From positions 120,775,897 to 120,839,896 of the forward strand of contig NC_057866.1 in assembly GCF_019393635.1 (NCBI RefSeq): a stretch of DNA of 64,000 bases, given 5' to 3'. The notes under the pieces are model-generated. The model was not told where the DNA came from, searched no databases, and saw only the letters and a program-made list of their open reading frames with translations. Both the position numbers and the translations under genes were made by a program. This stretch comes from Dromiciops gliroides (lineage: Eukaryota; Chordata; Mammalia; Microbiotheria; Microbiotheriidae). This document shows, piece after piece, positions 24,760-36,586 of this stretch. Positions within the stretch are counted from its first letter, which is position 1. Each line of letters opens with the position of its first letter.

Positions 24760-25085
24760 ATTTTATTCCAGTCCTCTGTGGGCTGAGTTCCAGAAGCAGT
24801 CGCTACTGTCGCTGATTCAGTGGTTCCCAGGGCCGGTTACTGGTTTCCTGGGGCTGAGTCTGCACTGGTGTGGCCAGTGAGTGACACTCACCTGCGTGCA
24901 ACAGACCTTTCCTGCCAACCTTCTAAGTTGTGATTGGCTGGAAAATTATTTCACCTTGCCCTTTTGTGGGTTCTGCTACTCCAGGAATTGTCTTATGGCA
25001 TTATTTGAAGGTATTCAGAGGTGTCTTAGGGAGAACTCAGGCAAGTCACTGCCTTTCCTCAGTCATCTTGGCTCCACCCTGATCT
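24760..25085 (-). mobile_element. L1 5' UTR fragment, antisense
   Basis: The reverse strand begins at about 25085 with GGGTGGAGCCAAGATGACTG and runs through the L1 5' UTR ('TTGCCTGAGTTCTCCCTAAG', 'TAATTTTCCAGCCAATCACA' direction), comparable to the sense copy at 27120. Confidence 0.65.
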
Positions 25086-25164
25086 GGTTTAAAATTTAAA
25101 AAAAAGGTTTAGCCTATGAAATGTAAAAGGAATGGAAGAGGCAGCTAGGGAGTTTCCTGGAACC

Positions 25165-25320
25165 CTTAAGAAACTGATTGAAGAGAAAGGGTAAAAACTG
25201 GAACAGATAGATATTCAATGCTGATGAAACTGCCCTATATTGGAGGAAAAAATGCCTCAGAGGATATATACATCAGCCAAGAAGAGAAGCAAACCCTAGG
25301 GGTAGGGTAACCAATAAGGT
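25165..25320 (+). pseudogene. Tigger/pogo transposase fragment
   Basis: With one frameshift the strand encodes LIEEKG...EQ, then IFNADETALYWRK, then (shifted) MPQRIYTSA. This matches the DDE-domain segment 'IFNADETALYWKKMPSRTYIS' region of Tigger/pogo transposases, including a catalytic Asp. Stops and shifts make it inactive. Confidence 0.55.
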
Positions 25321-25629
25321 ACTGTAAACACTCCATAAAAGAAAAAGAAAAAAATTCAGACTTCTTCTCTGGAGTGCCAAAACATTTTTTTGCAGATTTT
25401 TCAGACGGAGAGGGTGCCTTGTCCCAACCCCCATCATATGGAAAGGACAATTGTATTGACAAGGCTAAGACACTATTTATTTTATGGACAATCCATAGAA
25501 CTTGTCCATCAATACATATAATGACAAAGAGATGGGCACAGAACTGATTAGGAGAAGAAGAGTGGATTATTTTGCTTCTGTAAAACCACATAATTAGTTC
25601 CTAGTCCATCTCTGCAGACCAAAATGCTA

Positions 25630-27060
25630 ATAGGCAATGTCTAAAATGGCATACCTTTTGAATTTTCTGATTAAATTTTATTATTTTTTCTATTTCTTTG
25701 AAACCATTTTGTAATTTGATTGATACAGCACTGAATAGTTAAATTAATTTAGGTATTATTGTCATCTTTATTCCAAATATGAGTATTGGTCTCTTTCCAC
25801 TTATTATGCTTTCTTTTTATTAGGGTTTTATAATTGTAAACAAATATTTTCTCCATGTGTCTTGGTAGGTGGACTCCCAAACATTTAATATATTCTATGA
25901 TGACAATTAATGAAATTTCTGTTTTATTTCACAGTGCTAGTTTTTGTTAGTAACATACAGAAAGTTTGATAATTTCTGTGGAATTATTTTTATTATACTA
26001 TTTTTCTGAAGTCATTTTTTCAGTTAAATTTTATTAGCATTCTTCATAAAAACCGTATCACAAGCAAAACCCAATAATTTTGTTTCTTTTCCTGCACTTA
26101 ATTCCATGATTCTTTATTGGTATCTTCTTATTGTTGTATTATTTTAATAACATATTATATATCATATATTTGTATAATATGATAATGTATTGTGATAGAA
26201 TAAATTATATTATGATAATAGCAATTATTGTTATAGCTAGCTCTCTAATGCCATGTTAATAAATTGTAGTGATAAGGGATATTCATGCTTTATTCATGAT
26301 CTTTTTGGAAAGAGTTCTAATTATCTTAATTATATATAATGCTGGGTCTTGTTTCTGAGTAGATACTATTTACCATAGTAAGCAAGTGTCTATTCTTATT
26401 CTTTATAGTGGATTTGTTTGTGTTTAGAAAAAGGGAGATTGTTTTTGTCCAAAGTTTTTCTGCATATTATAGCCATGAAATGTTATTTTTCTTAGTATTC
26501 TTATGGTTTATTTTATTGATAGTTTTCATAATATTAAACCAATTTTACATTACTGTTTAAATCCTACCTCATTATAAAGGACACATTTTTAAATGTGACG
26601 CTGCAGCCTTTTTGTCAATATTTTATTTAAAATGGTTGTGGCAATATTATTAGAGATATTGGTTAAATTTTTCTTTCTCCTATTTTCCTATTGCTAGTTT
26701 TGGCATAATTATAGACCATAATTATATCAATTGGAATTTGATAGAATTGTTTTTTAGCAAATAATTTATGTTATATTGGTATTAATTAATCCTTGAATGT
26801 TTGAAAAGTGTATTAATTTATTTCATCTTGGAAATTTCCCTCTTTGGAATTTATGTATGCCATGTTCAGTATATTTTGCTGAGATTGAATTATTTAAATT
26901 CTTAATTTCTATTTCTGATACTTGAGATTTTTATATTTCATAGATGTGTATCAGTTTTATTTACATAGTTTAATTTGTTTTATTTCTATTTCATTCGTTT
27001 TGATTTCTCCTTTTTCCCTTTTGATATTGGCATTTTTGCTTTCTTCCCTTTCTTTTCTTA
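25630..27060 (-). mobile_element. Old antisense L1 ORF2 remnant
   Basis: AT-rich sequence with antisense L1 RT-region phrases ('ATTCTTTATTGGTATCTTCT', 'CTTTTTGGAAAGAGTTCTAA', 'CCATGTTCAGTATATTTTGC'). Highly diverged, no frame. Confidence 0.5.
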
Positions 27061-27863
27061 TAATAGTCAATGGTATATAATCCACTGTATTCTCAAAAAC
27101 AGTATTTTAGGGGGAAAGGAAATACATGGAGCCAAGATGGCAGGAAAAAGGCAGTGATTCACCTGGGCTCTCTGAAATTCTCCTCCGAACAATTTCAAGT
27201 AACACCTCAAGACAAATTTGAGAGCAACAGAACCCACAAAAAGACAGAGTGAAACAATTTCCAGCCCAAGACAACCTAGAAGGTTGGCAGGAAAGATCTA
27301 CCACACCAAAGGAGAGTGAAAAACAGTCTAGCACAGGCTGCACAGTATAGCTCACACCACAGGAAGCCAGCAGTGGGCCTTGGGGGGAACTAAATCAGTG
27401 GTGAGCAGTAGCTGCTTCCAAAACTCTCAGTCCACAGACACCAAGGGGTTGGAACAATTGGTCAGAAGATTGTAGGGGTCGCTTTGCTGGCATTGGATAT
27501 AGGACTCTTGTTGAATTGCCCACACTCAGATCTGGGTTGCAGTCATGGGTTGCAATCCCAGGGAGAGAGGGAGTACTAGCACACCAGAGCTTGTGGCCAC
27601 ATGGGAGTGGGAACCATGGTCACAGTTCCAGGGTAGAAAAAAGTGCTTGTGATCACTCATAGACCAAAGAACATGCCTAGGAGAGGAGTAACACACCTCT
27701 CCTTAGCTCATACCACTTTGGAAGATTTGAAAGCTTTCAGACTCCCAGAACCAGCTCTGAAAAAGCTGCACAAAATACTTGAAGCTTGGGACAGTACTCG
27801 TTCTACTCTGGGAGCAGAGCCCAACTTTAATATAAAGCTAAAATTTAAAAATAGGCTGAAACA

Positions 27864-29070
27864 ATGACCAAATAACGACAACAACAAAAGATCCTTACCA
27901 CAGAAAGTTACTATGATGAAAGGGAAGATTGAAACACAAATTGAAAAGCCTACATCCAAAGTCTCAGAGAGAAAATATGAATTAGTCACAGGTCCTAGAA
28001 GAATTCAAAAAGGATTTTAAAAATCAAGTAAGAGAGGTAGAGGAAAAATTAGGAAAAGTAATGACAGTGATGTAAGAAAGTCATGAAGAAAAGAGTCAAC
28101 AGCTTGGGTAAAGAAGACACACACAAAAATACTGAAGAAAAAAAAAAAACAGAATAGACCAGAAATCCAATGAAGAAAAGAATGCCTTAAGAAGCAGAAT
28201 TGGACAAATGGAAAAAGAGATACAAAAATTTACTGACTAGAAAAAAGTAGAATAAAAGTTCACTGAAGAAAGTAATTCCTTAAAAATTAGAGTTGGGCAA
28301 GTAGAAGCTAGTGACTTTATGAGACATCAAGAAGCAATAAAACAAAATCAAAGAATGAAAAATAAAAGAAAATGTGAAATATCTTTTTGGAAAAACAACT
28401 AACCTAGAGATAAGGAGATAAGGAGAGATAATTTAAGAATTATTGGACTACATTAAAGCCAAGATCAAAAATGGAGCCTAGATATCATCTTTCAAGAAAT
28501 TAATAAGTAAAACTACCCTGATACTGTAGAATCAGATGGTAAAATAGAAATTGAAGAAATCCACTAATCACTTTGTAAAAGACATCCCAGGGGCAGCTAG
28601 GTGGCACAGTAGATAAGGCACTAGCCATGGATTCAGAAGAACCTAATTTCAAATCTGGCCTCAGACATTTAACACTTACTCGTTGTGTGACCCCGGGCAA
28701 GTTACTTAACCCTCATTGCCCCACAAAAACAAAAAGAGAGACATTCCAAAATAAAAACTCCCAGGAATATTATAGCCAAATCCCAGAGAACCCAGGTCAA
28801 GGAGAAAATATTGCAATCAGCCAGAAAGATGCAGTTCAAATATTGTGGAACCACAGTCAGGATAACACAAAATTTATCAGCTTCTACATTAAAGGACTGG
28901 AGGGCTTTGAATATGATATTCCAAAGGACAGAGGAGTTAAGATTACAACAAAGAATCACCTACCCAGAATAATCCTTTGTGGAAAAACTGGATATTCAAT
29001 GAAACAGAGGACTTTCAAGCTTTCCTGATGAAAAGACCAGTGCTTAATAGAAAATTTGACTTTCAAATAT
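27864..29070 (+). pseudogene. Decayed ORF1 of the 27-kb L1/HAL1 element
   Basis: Lysine/glutamate-rich coiled-coil sequence with many stops, split by the SINE at 28590-28738. From about 28797 one frame reads VKEKILQSARKMQFKYCGTT and then VRITQNLSASTLKDWRALNM, clearly homologous to VKEKILQAARKKEFKYCGAP of the intact HAL1 ORF1, ending RITYPE-stop. It lacks the N-terminal PIP-like motif. Confidence 0.75.
28590..28738 (+). mobile_element. Marsupial SINE inside L1/HAL1 ORF1 remnant
   Basis: TSD AGACATYCCA (28580-28589 and 28739-28748). It splits the decayed ORF1 reading frame. Confidence 0.9.
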
Positions 29071-29933
29071 GAGTCAAGAGAAACATAAAAAGGTAAACAG
29101 GAAAAAAATAAGGAATTCAATAAGTTTAAACTATTTACATTCTTAGATGGGAAGAAGATATTTGTAACTCATAGAACTTTCTCATTATTAGGAAGGAGTA
29201 TATAGACAGAGGGCACAGCTATGAGTTGAATATGAAGGGATGATATCCCCCCCCCAAAAAAATTAAGGGGTGAGAGAGGAATGCACTGGGAGAAAGGGAA
29301 AGGGAGAGATAGAATAGGATAAATTATCTCCCATAAAAGAAGAAAGAAAAAGCTTTTACAGTGGAGGGGAAGATGTGGGAGGTAAGGGAGAGTGAGTGAA
29401 CCTTACTCTCATCAGAATTAGCTCAAAGAGGTCATAACATACACACTCAATTGGGTATGGATCTCTATCTTACCCTGCAGGAAAGCAAGAGGGGAAGGGG
29501 ATAAGAAGGTAGGGGTAGGAGATTGGTGAAGGAGTGAGTCAGAAGTAAAACACTTTTGAGGAGGGACAAGGTGAATATGAGCAGACTACAACACATTGCA
29601 AGTGAAAAACATGAAGGAAACATGATGTAAAAGATGTCATAGAAATGTTTGACCCAAAATAGAAGATAGGCAGGCCATGTAGTGAGAGTCAAAGATATCA
29701 TTTTTTTGATAGTTTGCATGTTCTTTTGGTATGCACATAATCTTAATGGTGATTGAGGCAGGCATGTGCTCAGCATTTGAGGTAACTTCCTGTGATATTT
29801 TTATGGGACTACAAAATAATAAAGGTGTACAATATAGACAGACATGAATTGTAATTTGAATTATTGGAAGCCATGTTCATACCAAAGAAATTATAGCTTC
29901 ATTGCAGTGCTAAAGTATGGAAATGTAAACAGT

Positions 29934-29956
29934 TATATATATATATATATATATGG
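29934..29956. repeat. (TA)n microsatellite
   Basis: About 11 TA units. Confidence 0.9.
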
Positions 29957-30099
29957 TTTAAATATATTTGCTTGCTGAATTTAGGTTGCCATAACACCAA
30001 TTATCTTCATAGGTCACATTCATCTATTTGACTTTCTTTTAACAAAATATTCAATAAGCATCTATTGTTAAGTACTGATTGCTCTTCCTTATGTACTTT

Positions 30100-31545
30100 G
30101 ATTTTTTCCTAGGAAATAATTTATTTTCATTTTTAACATTCAATTTTTAAATTTCAAATATCAAATTCTCTCTTCTGCTAGCCCCTCCCCCACCCACTGA
30201 AAAGGCAAGCAATATGTTACCCATTATACATATCTATATTAGCCATGTTGCAAGGGGAAAAAGGCAAGAGAGTGGAAAAAATATGCTTTAATCTGCACTC
30301 AGAGTTCATCAGTTCTTTCTCTGGAGGTAGCATTTTTCATCATAGATCCCTTTAGAACTGTGCTGAATCATTGGCTTGATCAGAGTAGCTAAGTTTTTTG
30401 CATCTGATTATCATTACAATATTGCTCTAACTATGTACAATGATCTCCTGGTTCAGCTCACTTCAATTTGTTTTGGTTCATATGTCCTTCACATTTTCCT
30501 GAAAAAACTTCTTTCATTTTTTCTTCCATCAAAATAGTTTTATATCACAATCATATACCAAAATTTGTTCAGCCATTCCCCAATTGCAGGGCATTCCCTA
30601 AATTTTCAATTGTTTACCCCCACAAAATTGCTGCTATAAATTATATATATATATACACATATATATGTGTATATATATACATATACATATAGAAGAAATC
30701 ATTCTATACATATACATATACATATATTTGTGTATATAGATAAATAGTATGGGTCTGTATCCCAAAGAGGTAAAAAATTATTTATGCATATACAGATATA
30801 GATATATAAAATTATATATGAAAGTATATATGTATAAAATTTTACATATATACCCATATACATACGTATATATCCTCTTTGGGATACAGACCTATTTATG
30901 GTATTGCTTGGCAAAAAGGGTATGTATAATTTTATAGCCTCTTGGGCATAGTTCCAATTTGTTCTCCAGAATGGTTGAATCAGTTCACAATTCCACTAAC
31001 AGTGCATTATATAACATTTTTTCTTGTTTTATTTTCTCTGCAAACCACAACTCCTCTCCTCCCTAGAATTGTGACCTGTGGCTAAGAAGGGTCCATGTTT
31101 CCTGGCAGCCAATCACAAGTACTCCTCTCTGTCCTAGAACTGCAACATAGAACTGGATAATTGACAATGGATTACCAAATGACACCTGTTCCTAGACCCA
31201 GCGCAGGATTTTCCTATAATTTTTGTCCAGATGTTGAATTCCCTTTCCATCTCTGGGCAGTGACTCTTCCCTGTACATTTACTGCTATCCCCACCCCTAT
31301 TCCCTTCAAGGCCCACAACTGTTGTTACTCCTTTGCTACACTCCTGGTTAATCCCTACCTCAGTACCACAGCCCTCTCCTTCTGACTTCCTAAATTGTCT
31401 TGGGCTGGAAAAGTGTCTCACCCCAACTTTTTGTTTATTATATTGATTTTAAATTTGATTTGGCATGTTGTCTTAAAGTTGTCTAGAGGAAAATGTTGAG
31501 AGGTCTTGGGTAGAATACTCCTTATACTCCACTATCTTCACTCAC
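30100..31545 (-). mobile_element. Internally deleted antisense L1 with embedded inverted duplication
   Basis: 30110-31015 is the reverse L1 3' end (CTCTGGAGGTAGCATTTTTC, CAGCCATTCCCCAATTGCAG). 31020-31545 is the reverse 5' UTR (GTCTTGGGCTGGAAAAGTGT ... TCCACTATCTTCACTCACCC). The middle of the element is missing. A TA/CA microsatellite and a 20-bp inverted repeat lie at 30640-30893. Confidence 0.6.
30640..30893. repeat. TA/CA microsatellite with 20-bp inverted repeat
   Basis: GGGTCTGTATCCCAAAGAGG (30751-30770) pairs with CCTCTTTGGGATACAGACCT (30874-30893), 19 of 20 bp, with a 103-bp AT-rich loop. The right arm is the normal antisense L1 sequence; the left arm is an inverted duplicate. Confidence 0.9.
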
Positions 31546-31559
31546 CCTTCTTTTTACAA

Positions 31560-33340
31560 TACTCACTACTATTGAGAGATAAGACAGCTGCATTGTGAGC
31601 TAAGTATATCAAGGTTTTTACTATATGGAGTTATGTATCAGGATAAATAATTTTATCCATGATACATTCAGACTTAACTAATGAACCATGAGATAATGGA
31701 TTCTATAATCAGTGCTCTAATGTTTAAAGGATCTGTTATTTCACCCTTCTCATTATTTTCTCTTCTAATAACAACTACAACTCTATTAGATGCTTTAATT
31801 AGTTATGTGGCCCCCCAAAATCATCACCAAGTAAGTATCCATCCCTTTGGTTAGATACCAAGTGATTTAGAGCACTTCTCTAAATCTTGGCTTATCCTTG
31901 GATGACAGCTACATATGCTCCATTATAAGCCATGTCCCCAAGGACTTTTCAACATGGTGAGACTTGCCAAAGCTCGTGTTTCATTGACATCACCTTCAAA
32001 TCCTCAGGATCCCCATACTACAATTGAGAATCAGAGTAAGACTTTAGGAGAAGGATTCTACATTACACAAGATAGAATAAAACAAATTAATCTACTCGTT
32101 TTAGTTAAATTACCTTCAAAACTAATATACAATTGATACACTTGAATCAATTTTACTGTCACTTCAAGTTCAGAATGAGTTTATTTCCTCCTATGTGATT
32201 AGCTAACACCTAGAATATATTGTCACAATAGCAAGATATGGCAATTCAGTGCATAGACCAGTTATGAGAACGTAATAGACTCCCAATAAATACTGATCAG
32301 TTGGCTGGTTATTTAGGGCACTTTTATTTTAATATGCAGCCCAAATTATAGGTATAATCCAATGAAGTTCTTAAAAGAAAAACAACATTAAAAATAGTCA
32401 AGCATACATAGCAACATTAAAGAACATTATATTTAAATAATACATTTATAATATTACATATCCAGGTTTAATTTTTAATCTTTTATATTAATTATTAACT
32501 GTCATGAATCATCCCTTCATTTAGTTCTAATTTGATTTTTGAGACATCTAGAATGATTTCTTCTATTTCACCCTATATCCTAATCAGAAATCAAACTTCT
32601 CTCAGGTTAATCTTTAGTCTCTGGGCAGACCATTTTGTCACCAAGAGTTGTGTCTTGCTTCAGTTGCTGGTTGTCCCTAGTAAGGGTTCTCAGTAATTTC
32701 CATGGACTTTGTATTATTCTACTAGCTGTTCTCTTTAACCTCCTATTCTCTCATCTCAAAAAGGACATAGGACAGAGGGAAGTATAGTATGGAGAATAAC
32801 TTTAGTGTTTTCTGGTACCCTTAGATTTCTTGCCTTCCACACACAAAGAGAAAACTGAGGAAACTAGATAATTCCATCATATAGGCACCTCCATAATGAA
32901 ATGAGATTTCTTCTAGATAGTTGCCTGAATTTGTAAATGATTTCTTTCAAACTGAATTCCTTGTTCCCCTATCCTGTTGGCACTCATGCTTTGTCAATAG
33001 ATTGCTCCCAGAACCTTCTTACTCTGATCCTATTCTTGTGCTGGTGAACAGAACTGAAGATCATCCAACCGGGCTGATTTCAAATAGTACAATTGAATGC
33101 TATCTTATCATAACTGGGAATACACACTAATACAAGGCAATCCTGATTCCCTATTCCACTCCCTTCAGCAGCTTTTTGAAATCTGATCTTTTCTCCTCAA
33201 GCTTCCCATGCTATCATAACTCTCACTTTTATAGCTAAGGACCTTACCTCATTTTTAGCCAGAAAAAAGTCCATTCCCTGTCAAGTATCTTTTTTTTGCC
33301 TTTCTCTACATCTCATTTGACATTACTACTTATTCTCTCT
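31560..33340. other. Intergenic stretch, nothing recognised
   Basis: AT-rich, no splice-consistent coding exon or repeat that I can name. The small frames at 31915 and 32921 have no recognisable protein. Confidence 0.55.
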
Positions 33341-33534
33341 TCCTTTACATTAGTCCTTGTTGAAGAGGTAGCTTTTCTCTCCAAGGTTCACTCCTCTTTG
33401 TGTACCCTTAAACTCTCCTCTATTTTCTCCATTAAATTGCCTCTATGATCATTCCTCCAATATTACCTTCACTTTCTTCTTATGTACTGATTACATTCCT
33501 GCTGCACACAAACACATGGTTCTCCATCATCCTA

Positions 33535-33556
33535 AAACAAACAAACAAACAAACAA
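33535..33556. repeat. (AAAC)n microsatellite
   Basis: Five AAAC units. Confidence 0.9.
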
Positions 33557-33969
33557 CTTTAGATTGATCATCTTTTCAAGCAGTCATCATAATGTCTCCT
33601 CCATTTCTTAGCCAAACTCGTAGGAAAAAAAAGCTGCCTACTATCTTCACCTCTACAGCCATTTTTCTCTCTCTAATCTTCTTAATCCTTTTCACTTTGG
33701 CTTCCTGCCTCATCACCCAACTGAAACTACTTTTTCCAAATTATTGAATTTTTATTTTCTGAATCTCATGACCTCGTCTCAATTATTCTTCTTAACATCT
33801 CTTATCATTTGATACTTTTGACTACTCTCTCCTGGATATTAACTTTTTTTTCTATTAATGACATTTATCTCCTTTGGTTCTCATTTTACCTATATGATTG
33901 CTCCTTTTCAATCTCCCTTACTATATTATTTTCCATATCTCATGCTTTAACTATGAAAATAACTCAATG

Positions 33970-34114
33970 GGGGCAGCTAGGTGGCGCAATGGATAGAGCA
34001 CCGGCCCTGGAGTCAGGAGTATCTGAGTTCAAATCTGGCCTCAGACACTTAACACTTACTAGCTGTGTGACCCTGGGCAAGTCACTTAACCCCAATTGCC
34101 TCACTAAAAAAAAA
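33970..34114 (+). mobile_element. Marsupial SINE
   Basis: TSD GAAAATAACTCAATG at 33955-33969 and 34115-34129, perfect 15 bp. Close to the family consensus (GGGGCAGCTAGGTGGCGCAA). Inserted into an old L2. Confidence 0.95.
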
Positions 34115-34151
34115 GAAAATAACTCAATGTTCTGCCCTCATCCTTCCACTC

Positions 34152-34155
<4 letters not shown>

Positions 34156-34196
<41 letters not shown>
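34156..34196. repeat. (CA)n microsatellite
   Basis: About 19 CA units. Confidence 0.97.
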
Positions 34197-34199
<3 letters not shown>

Positions 34200-35943
34200 C
34201 CAGTGACCTCAAAAGCTTATAGGTATTTAGTCATCTCTATGTAGATAAATTCCAGGTGCACATGTTGTACATGTTTAGCTCAGATATCTCTCTTAAGCTC
34301 CAGCCACATATCCGTAACTGCCTATGGATTATTTTGTTCCCCCCATAGGCATCTCAAATTTAAATGTGTCAAAAATGGAACTTGTTATCTTCCCCTCCAA
34401 ATCAATCATTCTTCAAAACATTGTATTTTTTATATTAGCCATGTTTCAAAAGCATACACAGAAAAAAAAAAACGAAAAAGAAAAAATAATTTTAAAGTAT
34501 TTTTAAAATTGCACTCAGAGCTCATCAGTTCTCTTTTTGGAGAGCTGCATTTTTCATTAGGGGCCTTTGGAATTGTCTTGAATCATTGTCTTTATTGGAA
34601 TAGGTCAGTCTTTCATAGTTGATCATCCTTACAATATTGTTGTTACTGTGTACAATGTTCTCCTGGTTCTTATTTCACTTTGCATCAGTTCGTATAAGAC
34701 TTCCCAGGTTTTTCTGAAACTATTCGACTAATCATTTCTTATAGCATAATAGCATTCCATCACACTCATATACCACAACTTGTTCAGCTATTCCAATTGA
34801 TGGTCATCCCCTCAATTTCCAATTCTTTGCCACCACAAAAAGAACTGCTATAAATTTTTTTACAAATAGGTTGTTTTCCCTTTTCTTTTATCTCTTTGAG
34901 ATATAGACCTAGTGGTGGTATTTCTATGTCAAAAAGTTTGCACAGTTTTATAGCCATTTGGGCATAGATCCAAAATGTTCCCCAGAGTAGTTGGACCAAT
35001 TTGCATTGCTACCAAAAGTATATTAGTGTTCCTATTTTACTATAATTGCTCCAGCATTTATCATTTTCCATTTCTGTCATGTTAGCTAATATGATAGGTG
35101 TGCGGTGGTGACTCAAAGTTGTTTCAATGTATATAGCTCTAACCAAAGTGATTTACAATACATTTTCCTGTGACTAGTGATAATTTTGATTTCTTCTTCT
35201 GAAAACTACTGTCATATCCTTTGACCACTTATCAACCAGGGGATGGCTCTTATTATAAAAATTCGGCTCAGTTCCCTGCATATTTGAGAAATGAGGCCCT
35301 TATAAGAGAAATTTGCTGTAATTCCGCCCCCCCCCCCCTCAGTTTCCTGCTTTCCTTTGGATTTTGGCTGAAATGGCTTTGTTTGTGTGAAAACTTTTTA
35401 ATTTCATATAATAAAAATTATCCATTTTACTTCCCATTATCCTCTCTATCTTTTTTTTTTGGTAAAAAATTCTTCCCTTATCCATAGATATCACAGATAC
35501 ATTTTTCCATGCTCCCCTAATTTACTTATGACATCACCCTTTATGTCTAAATCATTTATCCATTTTGATTCTGTCTTGAGATATGGTGTGGCATGTTGGT
35601 CTTCCTAGTACCTTGCAAATTGCTTTGCAGTTTTCCTAGAAATTTTTATCAAATGACAAGTTCTTACACCAGAAGTTTGGATTGTTGTGTTTATCAAACA
35701 CTAGATCGCTAGTCATTTACTATACTGTATTGTGTACCTAATCTATTCCACTGATACATCACTCTCTTTTTTTAGGTAGTACCAGATTGTTTTGATGATT
35801 ATTGCTTTGTAATACCACTGTTAATTAATTTTGAAAATAATTTTTAATTCTTCCAGTAATCCTTATTAGGTTTCTTTGTAATTCTTTTTTTGAGGTTTTG
35901 CTTATAGTTGTTTTGGCATTGTCTTCCTCTGAGTTTGTGTCTT

Positions 35944-36094
35944 TTTTTTTTTTTTGGTGAGGCAATTGGGGTTAAGTGACTTGCCTAGGGTCACACAACT
36001 AGTAAGTGTTAAGTGTCTGAGGCCAGACTTGAACTCAGGTCCTCCTGACTCCAGGGCCAGTGCTCTCTCTATCCACTGCACCACCTAGGTGCCC
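35944..36094 (-). mobile_element. Marsupial SINE, antisense
   Basis: TSD CTGAGTTTGTGTCTT at 35929-35943 and 36095-36109. Poly(T) side on the left; head ends ...CACCTAGGTGCCC. Confidence 0.93.
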
Positions 36095-36422
36095 CTGAGT
36101 TTGTGTCTTGATCTTTCCCCTCAGTATAGTATCTTTTTTTTTTTTTTTTTTTTTAGAATAGAATTTTATTTTCCAAAATATATGTAAAAACAAATTTTAA
36201 CATCAATTTAAAAAAAAAAATTGTTCCAACTTCTCTTCCTCCTCTTTTCCCACCCCCACCCACTAGAACTCAAGCATTTCAAAATAAATTATACATGAGT
36301 AGTCATGGAAAACATTCCCACATTAGCTAGGTTGTGAGGAAAAAACAGTCAAAAAACTCCCAAAACTTCAGACTGAGGAATTGTCAAAGAGAAAAAACAT
36401 TTTTTTAAAAAATGTGTTTCCA

Positions 36423-36586
36423 GGGGCAGCTAGGTGGTGCAGCGGACAGAGCACCGGCCCTGGAACCAGGAGCACCAGAGCCCAAATCCAGCCCCACACA
36501 CCCAACACCCACCAGCCACATGACCCCGGGCAAGCCACCCAACCCCAATTGCCTCACCAAAAAAGAAAAAAAAAAGAGAAAAGAAA
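36423..36586 (+). mobile_element. Hypermutated young SINE inside HAL1
   Basis: Marsupial SINE with perfect 16-bp TSDs (36407-36422 and 36587-36602, ending AATGTGTTTCCA). The first 40 bases match the family. The rest carries about 19 T-to-C changes against roughly 7 others, for example ACTTAACACTTACTAG-type sequence reading ACCCAACACCCACCAG. The pol III B-box core GTTCAAATCC has become GCCCAAATCC. The poly(A) tail is impure (A/G). Confidence 0.9.

Larger units (their letters stand above)
27120..29610 (+). mobile_element. L1/HAL1-type element: 5' UTR, decayed ORF1, purine-rich 3' part
   Basis: Starts GGAGCCAAGATGGCAGG (L1 5' start). A 5' UTR runs to about 27860, then an ORF1 remnant, then purine-rich sequence (29060-29570) homologous to the HAL1 3' UTR ('AGAAGTAAAACACTTTTGAG' followed by GAGG). 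The right end is unclear: no poly(A), but GGAAA(TA)CATG flanks both sides loosely. Whether it was HAL1 or L1 is unresolved. Confidence 0.6.
33340..34420 (+). mobile_element. Old L2 (CR1-clade) LINE, ORF2 remnant
   Basis: Degenerate L2 RT-region phrases are recognisable: 'TGACTACTCTCTCCTGGATA' near 33820 and, near 34350, 'CATAGGCATCTCAAATTTAA' running into 'GTGTCAAAAATGGAACTTGT', equivalent to the L2 protein stretch RHLKLNMSKTELIIF. Interrupted by a SINE and a (CA)n tract. Confidence 0.55.
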
